Assembly (NCBI RefSeq): GCF_024519455.1
Contig: NZ_JALJRY010000002.1
Span: 207,966 to 271,965 of the forward strand
Origin: Streptomyces sp. STR69
GTDB taxonomy: Bacteria > Actinomycetota > Actinomycetes > Streptomycetales > Streptomycetaceae
Direction: 5' to 3'
Length of the DNA: 64,000 nucleotides
Shown here: positions 8,339-20,499 of the stretch, in pieces
Layout of the letters: the number at the start of each line of letters is the position of its first letter
Numbering within the stretch: position 1 is the first letter of the stretch
The notes under the pieces: model-generated
Database searches by the model: none
The model's input: only the letters and a program-made list of their open reading frames with translations
What the model was told of the DNA's origin: nothing
Made by a program: the position numbers and the translations under genes

Positions 8339-9205
8339 ATGGAATTGCGGCAGCTCACCTACTTCGTCGCGGTCGCCGAGGAGCTGCACTTCGGGCGGGC
8401 CGCCGAGCGGCTGCACATCGTGCAGTCGGCGGTCAGTCAGCAAGTCCGGAGGCTGGAGCGGGAGTTGGGCGCCGAGCTGTTCGACCGCTCGCCCCGGCGG
8501 GTCCGGCTCACGGGGGCGGGGGAGCGGCTGCTGCCCGAGGCGCGGGCGGTGCTGGCCGCCGCCGAGCGGGCCCGTGCCGCCGTCACCCCGCCGCCGGGGC
8601 TGCGGATCGGCACCAGTACCGGGCTCGGCGCGCATCTGGACCGGGTCCTCGGCGCGTTCGCCGAGCGGGCACCGGACGTGCCCGTCGAGCTGTTCTCGCT
8701 GCCGGTCGGCGAGCGGCTGGTCCGGGTCGCGGGCGGGCAGTTGGACGCCGCGTTCGTCCGGGCCGTCGAGCCGGTGCCGGGCGTACGGGTGCGGCCCCTG
8801 TGGCCCGATCCCCTCGTGGCCGCCGTCCCCGCCTCGCATCCGCTGGCCGGGCGCCCCGAGCTCCGCGTCGACGAACTGGCCGCGCTGCCGCTCGCGCTCA
8901 CCGAGCGCCGGAACAATCCCGCGCTGGTCGATCTCGTCGTCGGCGCCTGTCACCGGGCAGGCTTCGAGCCGCTGCCCGGACCCGTGAGCGGGTCCCTCCA
9001 GGACACGCTCGCCAGCATCGGCACCCGCCCGCTGTGGACCGTCGTCTACGCCTCCCACGCGCGCGTGCTGCACAACCCGCGCGTGGCCTTCGTACCGTTC
9101 GAGGCGCCCGGTCTCGCGCTGTCGACGGGCCTGGCCGTGCACGCCACGCGTCGGCCCCCGTATCTCGACACCCTGCTGCTGGCCTGCGGCGATCACGAGA
9201 ACTGA
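8339..9205 (+). CDS. LysR family transcriptional regulator
   Basis: 288 residues. The N-terminal winged helix is complete: MELRQLTYFVAVAEELHFG, then the recognition region VQSAVSQQVRRLERELGAEL and LTGAGERLLPEARAVL. A periplasmic-binding-protein-like effector domain follows from about residue 95. Probably controls the divergent LysE exporter and itself. Effector unknown. A small tautomerase gene lies 91 bases downstream and may or may not be co-regulated. Confidence 0.92.
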   Translation: MELRQLTYFVAVAEELHFGRAAERLHIVQSAVSQQVRRLERELGAELFDRSPRRVRLTGAGERLLPEARAVLAAAERARAAVTPPPGLRIGTSTGLGAHLDRVLGAFAERAPDVPVELFSLPVGERLVRVAGGQLDAAFVRAVEPVPGVRVRPLWPDPLVAAVPASHPLAGRPELRVDELAALPLALTERRNNPALVDLVVGACHRAGFEPLPGPVSGSLQDTLASIGTRPLWTVVYASHARVLHNPRVAFVPFEAPGLALSTGLAVHATRRPPYLDTLLLACGDHEN

Positions 9206-9296
9206 TCGTGGCCTTCGCGGACTGCTTCTTGGTCGGGGACGCCCGGCGCGGTGAACTGGAGTCACCCGACAGACACACCACTCAAGGGAGTTCAGC

Positions 9297-9479
9297 ATGC
9301 CCATCGTGACCATCCAGCAGGGACCGCGTGACGTCGAGCTGAAGCGCGACCTGGTCAAGCGGGTCACCGACGCGTTCGTCGACGCGTACAAGATCCCCGC
9401 CGAGACCGTGCAGGTGTGGATCCACGAGGTGCCCGCCGACAGCTGGGGAGCGGCCGGACAGCTCATCGCCGACAAGTAG
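9297..9479 (+). CDS. 4-oxalocrotonate tautomerase family protein
   Basis: 60-residue protein of the tautomerase superfamily. Met is followed by Pro (MPIVTIQQGP), the catalytic amino-terminal proline after Met removal. The length and the pattern VQVWIHEVPADSWGAAGQL fit the 4-OT subfamily, which works as small homo-oligomers. AAGGGAG lies 6 bases before the start. The true substrate cannot be told from the sequence; many single-gene members are uncharacterised. Confidence 0.9.
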   Translation: MPIVTIQQGPRDVELKRDLVKRVTDAFVDAYKIPAETVQVWIHEVPADSWGAAGQLIADK

Positions 9480-9493
9480 CGGGCACATGGATA

Positions 9494-9534
9494 GGGTGCG
9501 TTGCGGGCTGCTCGTGGAAGCCCGCAACGCACCC
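9494..9534. terminator. Bidirectional terminator, 16-bp stem
   Basis: A perfect 16-bp inverted repeat (GGGTGCGTTGCGGGCT / AGCCCGCAACGCACCC) with a 9-base loop lies between the convergent tautomerase and protease genes. It should stop transcription from both sides. Confidence 0.85.
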
Positions 9535-9572
9535 TGGTATTTCCCTGAGGTGTACTCAGGAGACCTTCCGGG

Positions 9573-10364
9573 TTACGAGTTGACCTGTGTGGTCACCAGG
9601 CTGGAGAACGTGGTCAGCCGGGTGTAGACACCCGGGTAACCCGCCTCGGCACAGCCCTCGCCCCAAGAAGTGATCCCTGCCAGGACGCCCCCGATGAGCA
9701 GGGGACCGCCGCTGTCGCCCTGGCAGGTGTCTACGCCGCCGGATGTGTATCCGGCGCAAACCATGTCGGTCTGGACGAAGTCCGAACCGTAGGAGCTCTT
9801 GCAGCTGGTGTCGGACACGATCGGCACGGTCGCCGTCCGCAACTGGTTGGAGGAGCTGCCGTTCTCCGAGGTGGTGCCCCAGCCGAGGATGCGGGCGGTG
9901 GTGCCTGCCGCGTACACGCTGGTCTGTGAGGAGGAGACGTACGACGCCGTGGTGTACGGCATCGACGTCGACAGGGTCAGCACGGCCACGTCGTCGCCGT
10001 TGGTGGCGTCGGTGTAGCTGGGGTTGATCCAGATCTTGCTGACCTTGCTGACGGTGCCGTTCGTACCGTTGAGGTACGTACGGCCGCCCACCACGCGCAC
10101 GCTGCTGGTGGTCTCGCCGACCATGCAGTGGGCGGCGGTGACCACCTTGGTGGCGGAGACGAGCGTGCCGCCGCAGAACTGGTTCTGCGAGGCGTCCGTG
10201 ATCTGCATGACGAACGGGTACGACGTCGTCGTGGTCGTGGAACCGCCGACGATGGGCTGGGGGGCTGCCACAGCGGTGGGGGCGCTGAGCAGTGCGGTCG
10301 CTGCGGCAGCGGCTGCTGCTGCGACGACTGCGGTGGTTCTCTTGGCGCGGTTGAGCCCGAACAT
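9573..10364 (-). CDS. Secreted trypsin-like serine protease (S1)
   Basis: 263-residue pre-protease. A signal peptide (MFGLNRAKRTT then a long Ala-rich core) and a very short propeptide (APQP) lead to the mature N-terminus IVGG at residue 38. The catalytic triad is H79 (TAAHC), D125 (GDDVAV) and S218 (CQGDSGGP). D212, six residues before the Ser, corresponds to trypsin D189 and predicts cleavage after Arg/Lys, like S. griseus trypsin. The start at MFG is preferred over MRRLMFG because GAGGAG precedes it at the right distance. Downstream of a large LAL regulator but with its own 200-base upstream region. Confidence 0.94.
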   Translation of the reverse strand: MFGLNRAKRTTAVVAAAAAAAATALLSAPTAVAAPQPIVGGSTTTTTSYPFVMQITDASQNQFCGGTLVSATKVVTAAHCMVGETTSSVRVVGGRTYLNGTNGTVSKVSKIWINPSYTDATNGDDVAVLTLSTSMPYTTASYVSSSQTSVYAAGTTARILGWGTTSENGSSSNQLRTATVPIVSDTSCKSSYGSDFVQTDMVCAGYTSGGVDTCQGDSGGPLLIGGVLAGITSWGEGCAEAGYPGVYTRLTTFSSLVTTQVNS

Positions 10365-10565
10365 GAGTCTCCTCATTGGGTTGCCGGTGGGGGTCGCGCG
10401 GGTGTGGGGGGTGCAACGGGGGTCGCGGGACCGACCCCCGTATGCCCGGGCGAGCGGCACACCCATAAGCTAGAACCCGGCACACCCTGCTCCCAATGAG
10501 GGAACCCCCTAGGGGAGTTGGGCAGGGAAAACCCTCGGTCGCCGCACAGTTAACCCGTAGGGTCC

Positions 10566-13379
10566 TCAGTTCGGACGACGCCCCGCCGCCAGTCGGACGA
10601 TATCCACCCGCGAGCGGATCCCCAGCTTCCGGTAGACCCTGGTCAGCGTCGCCTCGACCGTCTTGACGCTGATGAACAGCCGCGCGGCGATCTCCCGGTT
10701 GGTGGCGCCCTCCATGACCAGCGCGGCGACCTGACGCTCCATCGAGGCCAGCCCGTCGAGCCCGTCAGGGGCGGGCGGCGCGGGGGTGGCCGCGGGCGCG
10801 GGCTCCGGCGGGCGGGTGACGGCGGCCTCGTCCACCTGTCGCAGCCAGGGCAGGGCACGGCAGCGGCGGAAGAGACGAGTCGCCTCGTCGTACGACGTGG
10901 GCCCGGGCTGCCGGGTGCGCAGCGTGGCCAGTGCGAAGGCGGCGCGGGCCTCCTCCAGGCCGTAGCCGAGTTTGGCGAGCCGGTCCTGAACGGACGTCAG
11001 TTGTGCCACGGCGGCGTCGTGTTCGCCGCGGGCCGCGCGCACCAGGGCCTCGGCGCGGTCGAGTACGGCGAGGACGCTCTCGCGGCCGAGCCGCAGCGCG
11101 CGCTCGCGGGTCACGTCGATGACGTCCTGGGCCTCGGCGGTCTCGCCGATCCGCACGAGGGCCTCGGCGAGGTCGCCGTGCCAGCGTCCGCGTGCGGGGT
11201 CGGTCACCTTGAGGGCCTGCTCCAGTTCGCGGACCCGGCGCAGCGAGCGGACGGTGCCGTGCGCGTCCCCGGCCACCAGCTGGGCGTATCCCAGGGCCCC
11301 GAGGGCACGGGACAGATACATCTGGTCGCCGTCCTCCTCGGCGTGCTCGACCGCCTCCCGGGCCAGCGCGAGGGCTTCCTCGACGTCACCGCCGGAGGCC
11401 TCGGCGAGCGCGGTGAGCATCGCGGACGCGGTCTGGCCGATCCCGGAGTCCCGGGCCAGCCGCAGGCCCTCGCGGGCCAGGTCGAGGGCGCGACCGCAGT
11501 GACCGGAGCGCAGTTCGGTCTCGGCGAAGCCGCGCAGGAAGTGCACCTCGCTCTCCACCGAGCCGCGCCGCCGTACCTCGCGCAGCAGCGCGGTGATGGT
11601 GGCACGGGCCTCGGGCAGCTGATCGCTCATCACCAGCCAGCGGAACCGGGCCGAGCCTGCGCCGTTGTGATGGCACGCCACCCTCGGGTCCTGCGGCTCC
11701 TTCAGCGCGCGCTTGATGGTGAGGGGGGCGTCCGGATGGCCCATCAGGGTCTCGGTCTGCGCCTGGAAGGAGAGCGCGAGCAGTTCGGTGCGCCGGTCGC
11801 CGGCGAGCGCCGCCAGCTCGGCCGAGCGCGCGGTCTCCGCCCGGGCCTCGGCGAAGTCGCCCTCCACGAGCAGGGCGCGCCAGGCCAGTTGGTAGCGGAC
11901 CAGGGCGAGCAGCCGGGGGTCGTCGCCCGCGTCGGCGAGGGCCTGCGGGAAGACGGCGTCGACGTCCGCCATGGAGTGGCCGGCCGTGTCGATGACGATG
12001 ATCCAGGCCCGCACCCGCTCGGTGGGCACCGAGGTCCGGGTCAGCACCTCGCGCGCGATGTCCCGGGCGAGGTCCAGCTCGCCCGCGGTGATCGCGTCCT
12101 CGGAGGCCTGCAACCGCCGCTCGTCGGGACCCGGCACACTGTCGGCCGGAGTGTGCCGGGCGGCCAGCAGTCCGAGGGAGGCGGCGACCGAGGGCGCCCC
12201 GCGATCACGGGCCAGGGTGGCGGCCTCGGCGAGCCGGGCGGCCACCTCCGGGTCGGTGCCGGTGGTCGCGAGGGCCAGGTGCCGGGCGCGCTCGATGGGG
12301 TCGGAGGCCGCGGTGGACAGCGCCGCGTGCGCGGCCCGCCGCTCCTGTGCGGGGGCCTCCGCGTACAGCGCGGCGGAGATCAGCGGATGCGCGAACCGTA
12401 CGGCGGGCCCCTCGGGTTCCGTTGCCAGCAGGCCGAGTTCGGCGGCCTGGGCGGTCTCCGCCTCGGCGTTCTCCCGGCCCGCCGTCTGCAGCAGGGCCAC
12501 CGTCGGGCGGGCACCCGCGCTGGCGACCAGCAGGGTGCGGCGCGCCTCGGCGGGCAGCATGTCGAGCCGGCTCAGCACCAACGCGCGTAGCGACGTGGGC
12601 ACCGGCAGCGGCTCGCCGGGTCTGGGCGGGGTGGGGTTCTCGGCGAGGGCGCGGCCCAGCTCCAGCGCGAACAGCGGGTTGCCGCCACTGGTGCGGTGGA
12701 TCTCGCGGACCGTGGAGCGGGGCAGCCCGGTGTAGCCGCGGTCGTCGAGCAGCGCGGAGACCTGCGTCCGGGAGAGCGGACTGAGCCGGAACGCGAGGGT
12801 GTCCGGCGGGGAGGCGTTCAGATAGCGGTCGTACTCCTGGCCCTCGGTGCGCACCGCGAAGATCATCTGGACCTGGGTGTCGCCGAGGCGGCGGGCGGCG
12901 AAGCCGAGGAGCTCCGCGCTGGCCGGGTCCAGCCACTGCAGATCGTCCGCCACGACGAGGACCGGGCCGTCGGCGGCGAGCGCGCGGAGCGCGGACAGGA
13001 CCGCCAGGCGCAGCGCGAGTCCGTCGCGTTGGAGGGAGGACTCGCCGCGTCCGGTGAGCGCGGATTCCAGTGCCGTGCGCTGGGCGGCGGGCAGCCGCTC
13101 GGACACCTCGTCGAGGACCAGACCGAGGAGGTCGGCGAGGGCCAGGAAGGGGAGATGCGATTCGGACTCCGTGGCCGAGCAGCGCAACACGGTCCGCGCC
13201 GAGTCGCCGTATTCCGCGCTCAGCGCCCGCAGGACGGTCGACTTTCCTATTCCGGCGGAGCCGTGGAGCAGCACACTGCCACCGCCGGCGAGCTGGTCAC
13301 GGGCGGCGTTGAACATCTCCTCCCGGCCTATGACCAGGTCGGGGCGGGTTCTGGCAGGCTCCTTGAAGTCCCGTCGCAC
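10566..13379 (-). CDS. Large ATP-binding LuxR-family (LAL) regulator
   Basis: 937-residue STAND-type regulator. An N-terminal AAA ATPase has Walker A GSAGIGKST near residue 40 and Walker B LVVADDLQWLD near residue 120. A long helical, TPR-like Ala/Glu/Arg-rich middle follows, then a C-terminal LuxR HTH (SMERQVAALVMEGATNREIA ... VKTVEATLTRVYRKLGI). Such proteins often control secondary metabolism or catabolism in actinomycetes. The GTG at 13379 is chosen because GAGGGGAG lies 8 bases before it; longer in-frame starts at 13385 and 13415 exist. The target is unknown; the neighbouring secreted trypsin is only a candidate by proximity. Confidence 0.92.
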   Translation of the reverse strand: MRRDFKEPARTRPDLVIGREEMFNAARDQLAGGGSVLLHGSAGIGKSTVLRALSAEYGDSARTVLRCSATESESHLPFLALADLLGLVLDEVSERLPAAQRTALESALTGRGESSLQRDGLALRLAVLSALRALAADGPVLVVADDLQWLDPASAELLGFAARRLGDTQVQMIFAVRTEGQEYDRYLNASPPDTLAFRLSPLSRTQVSALLDDRGYTGLPRSTVREIHRTSGGNPLFALELGRALAENPTPPRPGEPLPVPTSLRALVLSRLDMLPAEARRTLLVASAGARPTVALLQTAGRENAEAETAQAAELGLLATEPEGPAVRFAHPLISAALYAEAPAQERRAAHAALSTAASDPIERARHLALATTGTDPEVAARLAEAATLARDRGAPSVAASLGLLAARHTPADSVPGPDERRLQASEDAITAGELDLARDIAREVLTRTSVPTERVRAWIIVIDTAGHSMADVDAVFPQALADAGDDPRLLALVRYQLAWRALLVEGDFAEARAETARSAELAALAGDRRTELLALSFQAQTETLMGHPDAPLTIKRALKEPQDPRVACHHNGAGSARFRWLVMSDQLPEARATITALLREVRRRGSVESEVHFLRGFAETELRSGHCGRALDLAREGLRLARDSGIGQTASAMLTALAEASGGDVEEALALAREAVEHAEEDGDQMYLSRALGALGYAQLVAGDAHGTVRSLRRVRELEQALKVTDPARGRWHGDLAEALVRIGETAEAQDVIDVTRERALRLGRESVLAVLDRAEALVRAARGEHDAAVAQLTSVQDRLAKLGYGLEEARAAFALATLRTRQPGPTSYDEATRLFRRCRALPWLRQVDEAAVTRPPEPAPAATPAPPAPDGLDGLASMERQVAALVMEGATNREIAARLFISVKTVEATLTRVYRKLGIRSRVDIVRLAAGRRPN

Positions 13380-13535
13380 GGTCACCGCTCCCCTCGTGTG
13401 TCGTGTCCGGGCCAATATTAGGCAATCAGTCCTTGAAATTCGGATGGATGGGGTGGTGAGGGAAATAACAACCGTGTGACAGGAGGAAATTCAAAGCTCC
13501 GATGAATGAATAGACGGCCCTCACCGGAGTCGGTA

Positions 13536-13553
13536 CCCGGGCTCGAACCCGGG
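13536..13553 (-). terminator. CCCGGG hairpin after the GAF-LuxR gene
   Basis: CCCGGG-CTCGAA-CCCGGG forms a 6-bp hairpin just past the stop codon of the minus-strand regulator gene and upstream of the LAL gene. Read on the minus strand it looks like a tRNA T-arm, but the stem and loop sizes do not fit one, so a terminator is the simpler call. Confidence 0.45.
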
Positions 13554-13559
13554 CCCGTC

Positions 13560-14393
13560 TCACGGCAGCACCCCTGCCCGCCGGGCCGCCGCCACGGCCT
13601 CCCCGCGGGTGTGCGCGCCCAGCCTCCGCATCGCCGAGCGCAGATACCCCTTCACCGTCTCCGGCCGCAGCCCGAGCCGCTCCGCCGCCACCGCGTTCGT
13701 CGCCCCGGCCGCCACGCACGCCAGTACGTCGAGTTCCCGGGGCGCCAGTTCCACGTCCCCGGTGGCCGCCTCGGCGGTCAACAGGCCGCAGGCGCCGAGG
13801 AGTTCGGCCCGCAGCGCCGGGTCCGGGATGCGCGGGGCCAGCGCCCGCAGCGCCGCGTGTGCCTCCCGCACCTGCTCCCACACCGCGCTCGCCGCAGGGT
13901 CGGGGGCCGGCGTCGGCAGCGCCGCGCTCAGCAGCTCCCGCACCTCCTCCCGGACCACCAGCGCCTGCTCCACGTCCCGGGCGGCCGCCATCGCCGCGCT
14001 CAGCATCCGGTCGCCCAACGGCTGGGCGGTGCGCAGCGCGCCGTAGAGGACACCGCGCACCCGGCGCCGTACGACGACCGGGACCGCGAGGATCGCGCGC
14101 AGGCCCTCGGCGGCCACCGGGGCGTCGTACTCGTGGCTGATCTGGCGGGAGGCGGAGTAGTCCAGGACCGCGCACGGGCGGGCCAGGGCGACCGCCTTGC
14201 CGCCGAGACCGTTGCCCGAGTTCACGGCGAGGGCGCGCAGGGCCGGGGTCGCCGTGCCGCTCAGTTCGCTGATGCGCATCTGCTGCCGACCGGCCTCGAC
14301 CAGGCCGCCGAAGGCGACGGGCAGCCCCGTTCCGCGCCGCAGCCGTACCAGTGCCGCCTGAATCTCCACCATCCCCGCCGCGTCCGTCGCCAC
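13560..14393 (-). CDS. GAF-domain LuxR-type regulator
   Basis: 277 residues. The first part resembles a GAF sensory domain (about residues 15-140; LAVPVVVRRRVRGVLYGAL). The C-terminus is a LuxR-type HTH (LAPRELDVLACVAAGATNAV ... LRPETVKGYLRSAMRRLGA). A GTG at 14393 with AAGGGG 7 bases upstream is preferred to the ATG at 14372. It is divergent from two acyl-CoA synthetase genes across about 125 bases and probably regulates them; this is inferred from position. The ligand is unknown. Confidence 0.85.
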   Translation of the reverse strand: MATDAAGMVEIQAALVRLRRGTGLPVAFGGLVEAGRQQMRISELSGTATPALRALAVNSGNGLGGKAVALARPCAVLDYSASRQISHEYDAPVAAEGLRAILAVPVVVRRRVRGVLYGALRTAQPLGDRMLSAAMAAARDVEQALVVREEVRELLSAALPTPAPDPAASAVWEQVREAHAALRALAPRIPDPALRAELLGACGLLTAEAATGDVELAPRELDVLACVAAGATNAVAAERLGLRPETVKGYLRSAMRRLGAHTRGEAVAAARRAGVLP

Positions 14394-14518
14394 CCGCTTG
14401 CCCCTTCGTTGCGGCCGTTCTGCTGCACACACCCCCGTACGGGGGTAGTGAGACCCACATCACGGATTACACGATGTCAGAGAGCCGCCCGGCAATGGTC
14501 CGGTACCTAGGAGGACAG

Positions 14519-16195
14519 ATGACGACGGCGAGTGAGTCGTTCCGCAGTGCGCGGGATTTCCTGTTGGCACATCGCGAGGACTATGCCACGGCCTACGAGG
14601 GTTTCTCCTGGCCCCGGCCCGAGCACTTCAACTGGGCGACCGACTGGTTCGACGTCATCGCCCACGGCAACGGCCGCACCGCGCTGCACATCGTCGAGGA
14701 GGACGGCCGCGAGACCCAGCTGTCCTTCGGCGAGCTGTCCGTCCGCTCGGACCAGGCCGCCCACTGGCTGCGCACCCGGGGCGTCCGCGCGGAGGACCGG
14801 ATCCTGGTCATGCTCGGCAACCAGGCCGAGCTGTGGATCACCGCCCTGGCCGCGATGAAGCTGCGCGCCGTCGTCATCCCCGCCACCCCGCTGCTGGGCC
14901 CCGCCGACCTGCGCGACCGCGTCGAGCGCGGCCGGGTCCGGCACGTCATCGTGCGCGACGAGGACACCGGCAAGTTCGACGAGGTCCCGGGCGACTACAC
15001 ACGCATCGCCGTCGGCGCGGAGCGCCCCGGCTGGCTGGACTTCGAGGAGGTCTACGACACCTCCGCCTCCCTCTTCGTACGGGACCCCGCCCCGACCCGG
15101 GCCGACGACCCGCTGATGCTCTACTTCACCTCGGGCACCACCGCCCACCCCAAACTGGTCGAGCACACCCACACCTCGTACCCGATCGGCCATCTCGCCA
15201 CCATGTACTGGATCGGCCTCCAGCCCGGCGACGTCCACCTCAACATCTCCTCGCCCGGCTGGGCCAAGCACGCCTGGTCGAACCTCTTCGCCCCCTGGAA
15301 CGCCGAGGCGACCGTCTTCATCCACAACTACACCCGCTTCGACCCGGTCCGGCTGATGGCCGAGATGGACCGCGCGGGTGTCACCACCTTCTGCGCCCCG
15401 CCGACCGTGTGGCGGATGCTCATCCAGGCCGACCTGACCCAGCTGCGCACCCCGCCCCGCGAGGCCCTGGCCGCCGGGGAACCCCTGAACCCCGAGGTCA
15501 TCGAACAGGTCCGGCGGGCCTGGGGCGTCACCATCCGGGACGGCTTCGGCCAGACCGAGACCGCCGTCCAGGTCTCCAACAGCCCCGGCCAGCCGCTGAA
15601 GACCGGCTCCATGGGCCGGCCCACCCCCGGCTACCGCGTCGAACTCCTCGACCCGGTCTCGGGCGCCCCGGGCGCGGCCGAGGGCGAGATCGCGCTCGAC
15701 CTGTCCGACCCGCCGGTGGGCCTGATGACCGGCTACCACGGAGACCCGGACCGTACGGCGGAGGCGATGGCCGGCGGCTACTACCGCACCGGCGACATCG
15801 GCTCCCGCGACGAGGACGGCTACATCACCTACGTCGGCCGGTCCGACGACGTCTTCAAGGCCTCCGACTACAAGATCTCCCCGTTCGAGCTGGAGAGCGC
15901 CCTGCTGGAGCACGAGGCGGTGGCCGAGGCCGCCGTGGTGCCCGCGCCGGACGAACTGCGGCTCGCCGTACCGAAGGCGTACGTGGTGCTCGCGGCGGGC
16001 TGGGAGCCGGGACCCGACACCGCGAAGGTGCTGTTCGAGCACTCGCGCCAGGTCCTCGCCCCGTACAAGCGCATCCGGCGGCTGGAGTTCGCCGACCTGC
16101 CCAAGACCGTCTCCGGCAAGATCCGCCGGATCGAACTGCGCGAGGTGACGGCCGCGGGATCGGCCGCCGAGTACCGCGAGGAGGACTTCCGATGA
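14519..16195 (+). CDS. Acyl-CoA synthetase (ACSM-like, AMP-forming)
   Basis: 558-residue adenylate-forming ligase. The phosphate-binding loop is [18 protein letters not shown], followed by [18 protein letters not shown] and the C-terminal [14 protein letters not shown] with the catalytic Lys. [15 protein letters not shown] is typical of the medium-chain (ACSM) acyl-CoA synthetase branch. It activates a carboxylic acid to an acyl-adenylate and transfers it to CoA. Start: ATG preceded by AGGAGG at 4 bases. Its stop overlaps the next synthetase's start by 4 bases, so both are made from one message. Exact substrate not predictable. Confidence 0.92.
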   Translation: MTTASESFRSARDFLLAHREDYATAYEGFSWPRPEHFNWATDWFDVIAHGNGRTALHIVEEDGRETQLSFGELSVRSDQAAHWLRTRGVRAEDRILVMLGNQAELWITALAAMKLRAVVIPATPLLGPADLRDRVERGRVRHVIVRDEDTGKFDEVPGDYTRIAVGAERPGWLDFEEVYDTSASLFVRDPAPTRADDPLMLYFTSGTTAHPKLVEHTHTSYPIGHLATMYWIGLQPGDVHLNISSPGWAKHAWSNLFAPWNAEATVFIHNYTRFDPVRLMAEMDRAGVTTFCAPPTVWRMLIQADLTQLRTPPREALAAGEPLNPEVIEQVRRAWGVTIRDGFGQTETAVQVSNSPGQPLKTGSMGRPTPGYRVELLDPVSGAPGAAEGEIALDLSDPPVGLMTGYHGDPDRTAEAMAGGYYRTGDIGSRDEDGYITYVGRSDDVFKASDYKISPFELESALLEHEAVAEAAVVPAPDELRLAVPKAYVVLAAGWEPGPDTAKVLFEHSRQVLAPYKRIRRLEFADLPKTVSGKIRRIELREVTAAGSAAEYREEDFR

Positions 16196-17817
16196 ACTCG
16201 CCGATGAACTCGTACAGCCATGGAACGAGCGGGACTTCACTCCTGGGCGACACGATCGGCGCCAACCTCGACCGCGCGGTGGCCGCCTGGCCCGACCGCG
16301 AGGCGCTCGTCGACGTACCGTCCGGGCGGCGCTGGACGTACGCCCAATTCGCCGCAGACATCGACGAGTTGGCGTACGCGCTGCTCGCGAGCGGGGTGGC
16401 GAAGGGCGACCGGGTCGGGATCTGGGCGATCAACTGCCCGGAGTGGGTGCTGGTTCAGTACGCCACCGCCCGCATCGGCGCGGTCATGGTGAACATCAAC
16501 CCGGCCTACCGCACGCACGAGGTGGAGTACGTCCTCAAGCAGGCGGGCATCTCGGTCCTGTTCGCCTCGGTCAGCCACAAGACGAGTGACTACCGGGCGA
16601 TGGTCGACCAAGTGCGGGGCAAGTGCCCGGAGTTGCGCGAGGTCGTGTACATCGGCGACCCGAGCTGGGACGCGCTGCTGAGCCGTGGCACAGGTGACGA
16701 GCCGTACCCCGAACTGTCCTGCGACGACCCCATCAACATCCAGTACACCTCGGGCACGACCGGGTTCCCCAAGGGTGCGACCCTCTCCCACCACAACATC
16801 CTCAACAACGGTTATTTCGTGGGCGAGTCGATCACCTACACCGAGCAGGACCGGGTCTGCATCCCGGTGCCCTTCTACCACTGCTTCGGCATGGTGATGG
16901 GCAATCTGGCGGCCACCTCGCACGGCGCGTGCATGGTGATCCCGGCCCCGTCCTTCGACCCGGCGGCGACCCTGAAGGCCGTACAGCAGGAGCGGTGCAC
17001 GTCCCTCTACGGCGTACCGACCATGTTCATCGCGGAGTTGAACCTCCCCGACTTCGCGAGCTACGACCTCTCCTCGCTCCGCACCGGCATCATGGCGGGC
17101 TCGCCCTGTCCGGTCGAGGTGATGAAACGGGTGGTAGCCGAGATGCACATGGCGGAGGTGTCCATCTGCTACGGCATGACGGAGACGTCCCCCGTCTCGC
17201 TCCAGACGCGGCGGGACGACGACCTGGAACACCGCACGGGCACGGTCGGCCGGGTGCTGCCCCACCTGGAGGTCAAGGTCGTCGACCCGGCTACCGGTAT
17301 GACCCAACCCCGGGGCACCGCAGGCGAGTTGTGCACCCGCGGCTACAGCGTGATGCTCGGCTACTGGAACGAGCCCGAGAAGACCGCCGAGGCGATCGAC
17401 ACCGGCCGCTGGATGCACACCGGGGACCTGGCCGTGATGCGCGAGGACGGCTACGTCGAGATCGTCGGCCGCATCAAGGACATGATCATCCGTGGCGGCG
17501 AGAACATCTACCCGCGCGAGATCGAGGAGTTCCTCTACACCCACCCGAGGATCGCCGACGTCCAGGTGGTCGGAGTACCCCATGAGCGCTACGGCGAGGA
17601 GGTGTTGGCCTGCGTCATCCCGCGCGACCCGGCCGACCCGCTGACCCTGGAGGAACTCCGCGCCTTCTGCGAGGACAGGCTGGCCCACTACAAGATCCCG
17701 ACCCTGCTCCAGATCATGGACGCCTTCCCGATGACGGTCTCGGGGAAGGTACGGAAGATCGAGTTGCGGGAGCGGGCGGTGCGGCTCGGCCGGCCTGGGG
17801 CCGACTCCTCGAACTAG
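16192..17817 (+). CDS. Fatty acyl-CoA synthetase (FadD-like)
   Basis: 541-residue AMP-binding enzyme, of a different branch from its upstream neighbour. It has [18 protein letters not shown], then [41 protein letters not shown] (the linker and hinge region of fatty-acid CoA ligases) and [18 protein letters not shown] overlap with the previous stop indicates translational coupling; a second in-frame ATG lies 12 bases later. Paired acyl-CoA synthetases under a divergent GAF-LuxR regulator suggest fatty or aromatic acid uptake, but no dehydrogenase genes follow. The stop overlaps the convergent gene's stop by four bases. Confidence 0.92.
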   Translation: MNSPMNSYSHGTSGTSLLGDTIGANLDRAVAAWPDREALVDVPSGRRWTYAQFAADIDELAYALLASGVAKGDRVGIWAINCPEWVLVQYATARIGAVMVNINPAYRTHEVEYVLKQAGISVLFASVSHKTSDYRAMVDQVRGKCPELREVVYIGDPSWDALLSRGTGDEPYPELSCDDPINIQYTSGTTGFPKGATLSHHNILNNGYFVGESITYTEQDRVCIPVPFYHCFGMVMGNLAATSHGACMVIPAPSFDPAATLKAVQQERCTSLYGVPTMFIAELNLPDFASYDLSSLRTGIMAGSPCPVEVMKRVVAEMHMAEVSICYGMTETSPVSLQTRRDDDLEHRTGTVGRVLPHLEVKVVDPATGMTQPRGTAGELCTRGYSVMLGYWNEPEKTAEAIDTGRWMHTGDLAVMREDGYVEIVGRIKDMIIRGGENIYPREIEEFLYTHPRIADVQVVGVPHERYGEEVLACVIPRDPADPLTLEELRAFCEDRLAHYKIPTLLQIMDAFPMTVSGKVRKIELRERAVRLGRPGADSSN

Positions 17818-18521
17818 CCGCCCGCCGCGTCGAGTTGGTCCGCCGGCTCGTTCATCGGCTGGGGTGTGCCCGTGAGGTCGAGGACGAACAGGGGGACGCC
17901 GAGCGCGTCGGCGCGGACGCGGGCGTCGTCGGCGTATCCGGCGAGGGAGAAGTAGACGCACCCGGTGGACTCCGTCATCGCCGTCAGCCACAGGCACTCC
18001 ACGTCCCGGAGTGAGGCCGGGCGCACGGTGGGGTCCACCTGCGCCAGGATGCCGCGGGCGGCCAGGCCGATGCCGGACGGGGGCCGCTGGTCGGCGCGGC
18101 GGATGTCCCGGTAGCCGAGCCAGCGCAGATAGAGCGCGGCGGCGGTGACCGCGTCGCGCGCGGTGCGGATCGTGACGGGCTGGAACGCGGGCCGGTCCCG
18201 GGCGCCGGTGTCGACCATGGCGACGCTCGCGGCCGGTTGCGCCGGCGGTTCCTCCCCGGCGACGGGAATCCGCAGCAGGGTCCCGCACGGGCAGCCCAGC
18301 TCCGGGTACGGCCACTCGTCCAGACGCCCACAGGCCTCGCAGCGCACCGCGATCCAGTCCTCGTCCCAGACCCGGTGGTTCACGACCGTGGCCGCGCCGT
18401 GCGGATCCAGCGGCGGGGCGACGGGGGCACCGCAGACGCAGGGATAGGACGGCGCGGCATAGACGTGCTCACGTCGGCAGGCCGGACAGAGCACCGGCAC
18501 GCTCTCGGACATGGGCCCCAT
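17814..18521 (-). CDS. Zinc-ribbon protein with Mrr-like C-terminal domain
   Basis: 235 residues. Two zinc-ribbon-like Cys sets lie in the N-terminal third: LCPACRREH...CVCG and [12 protein letters not shown]...CPCG. The C-terminal 120 residues ([14 protein letters not shown] ... [20 protein letters not shown], then [10 protein letters not shown]) resemble the restriction-endonuclease-like fold of Mrr proteins. The usual catalytic QxK strand reads AQVD, so nuclease activity is doubtful. AGGAGG lies 3 bases before the ATG chosen and 12 before a second ATG at 18512. Divergent from gcl with its operators between. The fold call is by eye and needs structure prediction. Confidence 0.6.
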   Translation of the reverse strand: MGPMSESVPVLCPACRREHVYAAPSYPCVCGAPVAPPLDPHGAATVVNHRVWDEDWIAVRCEACGRLDEWPYPELGCPCGTLLRIPVAGEEPPAQPAASVAMVDTGARDRPAFQPVTIRTARDAVTAAALYLRWLGYRDIRRADQRPPSGIGLAARGILAQVDPTVRPASLRDVECLWLTAMTESTGCVYFSLAGYADDARVRADALGVPLFVLDLTGTPQPMNEPADQLDAAGG

Positions 18522-18584
18522 CGTCCTCCTGGAAACCCCTGCTTGTCCGTCTCTTGACGGCCTTCGTGCCTCCACTTACATTTC

Positions 18585-18620
18585 TTCCAGATAGTAGAAT
18601 CTAGTTTCCGCAATGCGGAA
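18585..18620 (+). promoter_or_regulatory. Tandem AllR-type operators upstream of gcl
   Basis: Two 15-base palindromic sites start exactly 21 bases apart: TTCCAGATAGTAGAA (18585-18599) and TTCCGCAATGCGGAA (18606-18620, perfect arms). A TAGAAT hexamer at 18595-18600 could be a -10 element. The same paired arrangement occurs before hyi, aceB and allR, which is the main argument for a common IclR-family (AllR) repressor. Confidence 0.75.
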
Positions 18621-18702
18621 CTTGACGCGGAACTCATTACGGAATTACTCACCGCGGGGCGCGACGGTGAAGCGAATCCGACAGCCGAAGCAGGAGTACT
18701 CC

Positions 18703-20487
<1,785 letters not shown>

Positions 20488-20499
20488 GACGCGGGAGGA

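Noticed and set aside
13536..13560. T-arm-like sequence (minus strand GGGTTCGAGCCC), possible tRNA end
   Set aside because: Stem and loop are 6+6 rather than 5+7, and no anticodon arm or acceptor partner can be found around it; treated as a hairpin terminator.
16237..18315. Very long minus-strand open frame opposite the acyl-CoA synthetases
   Set aside because: Arg/Pro/Gly-rich translation without family motifs; an antisense artefact of G+C-rich coding DNA.
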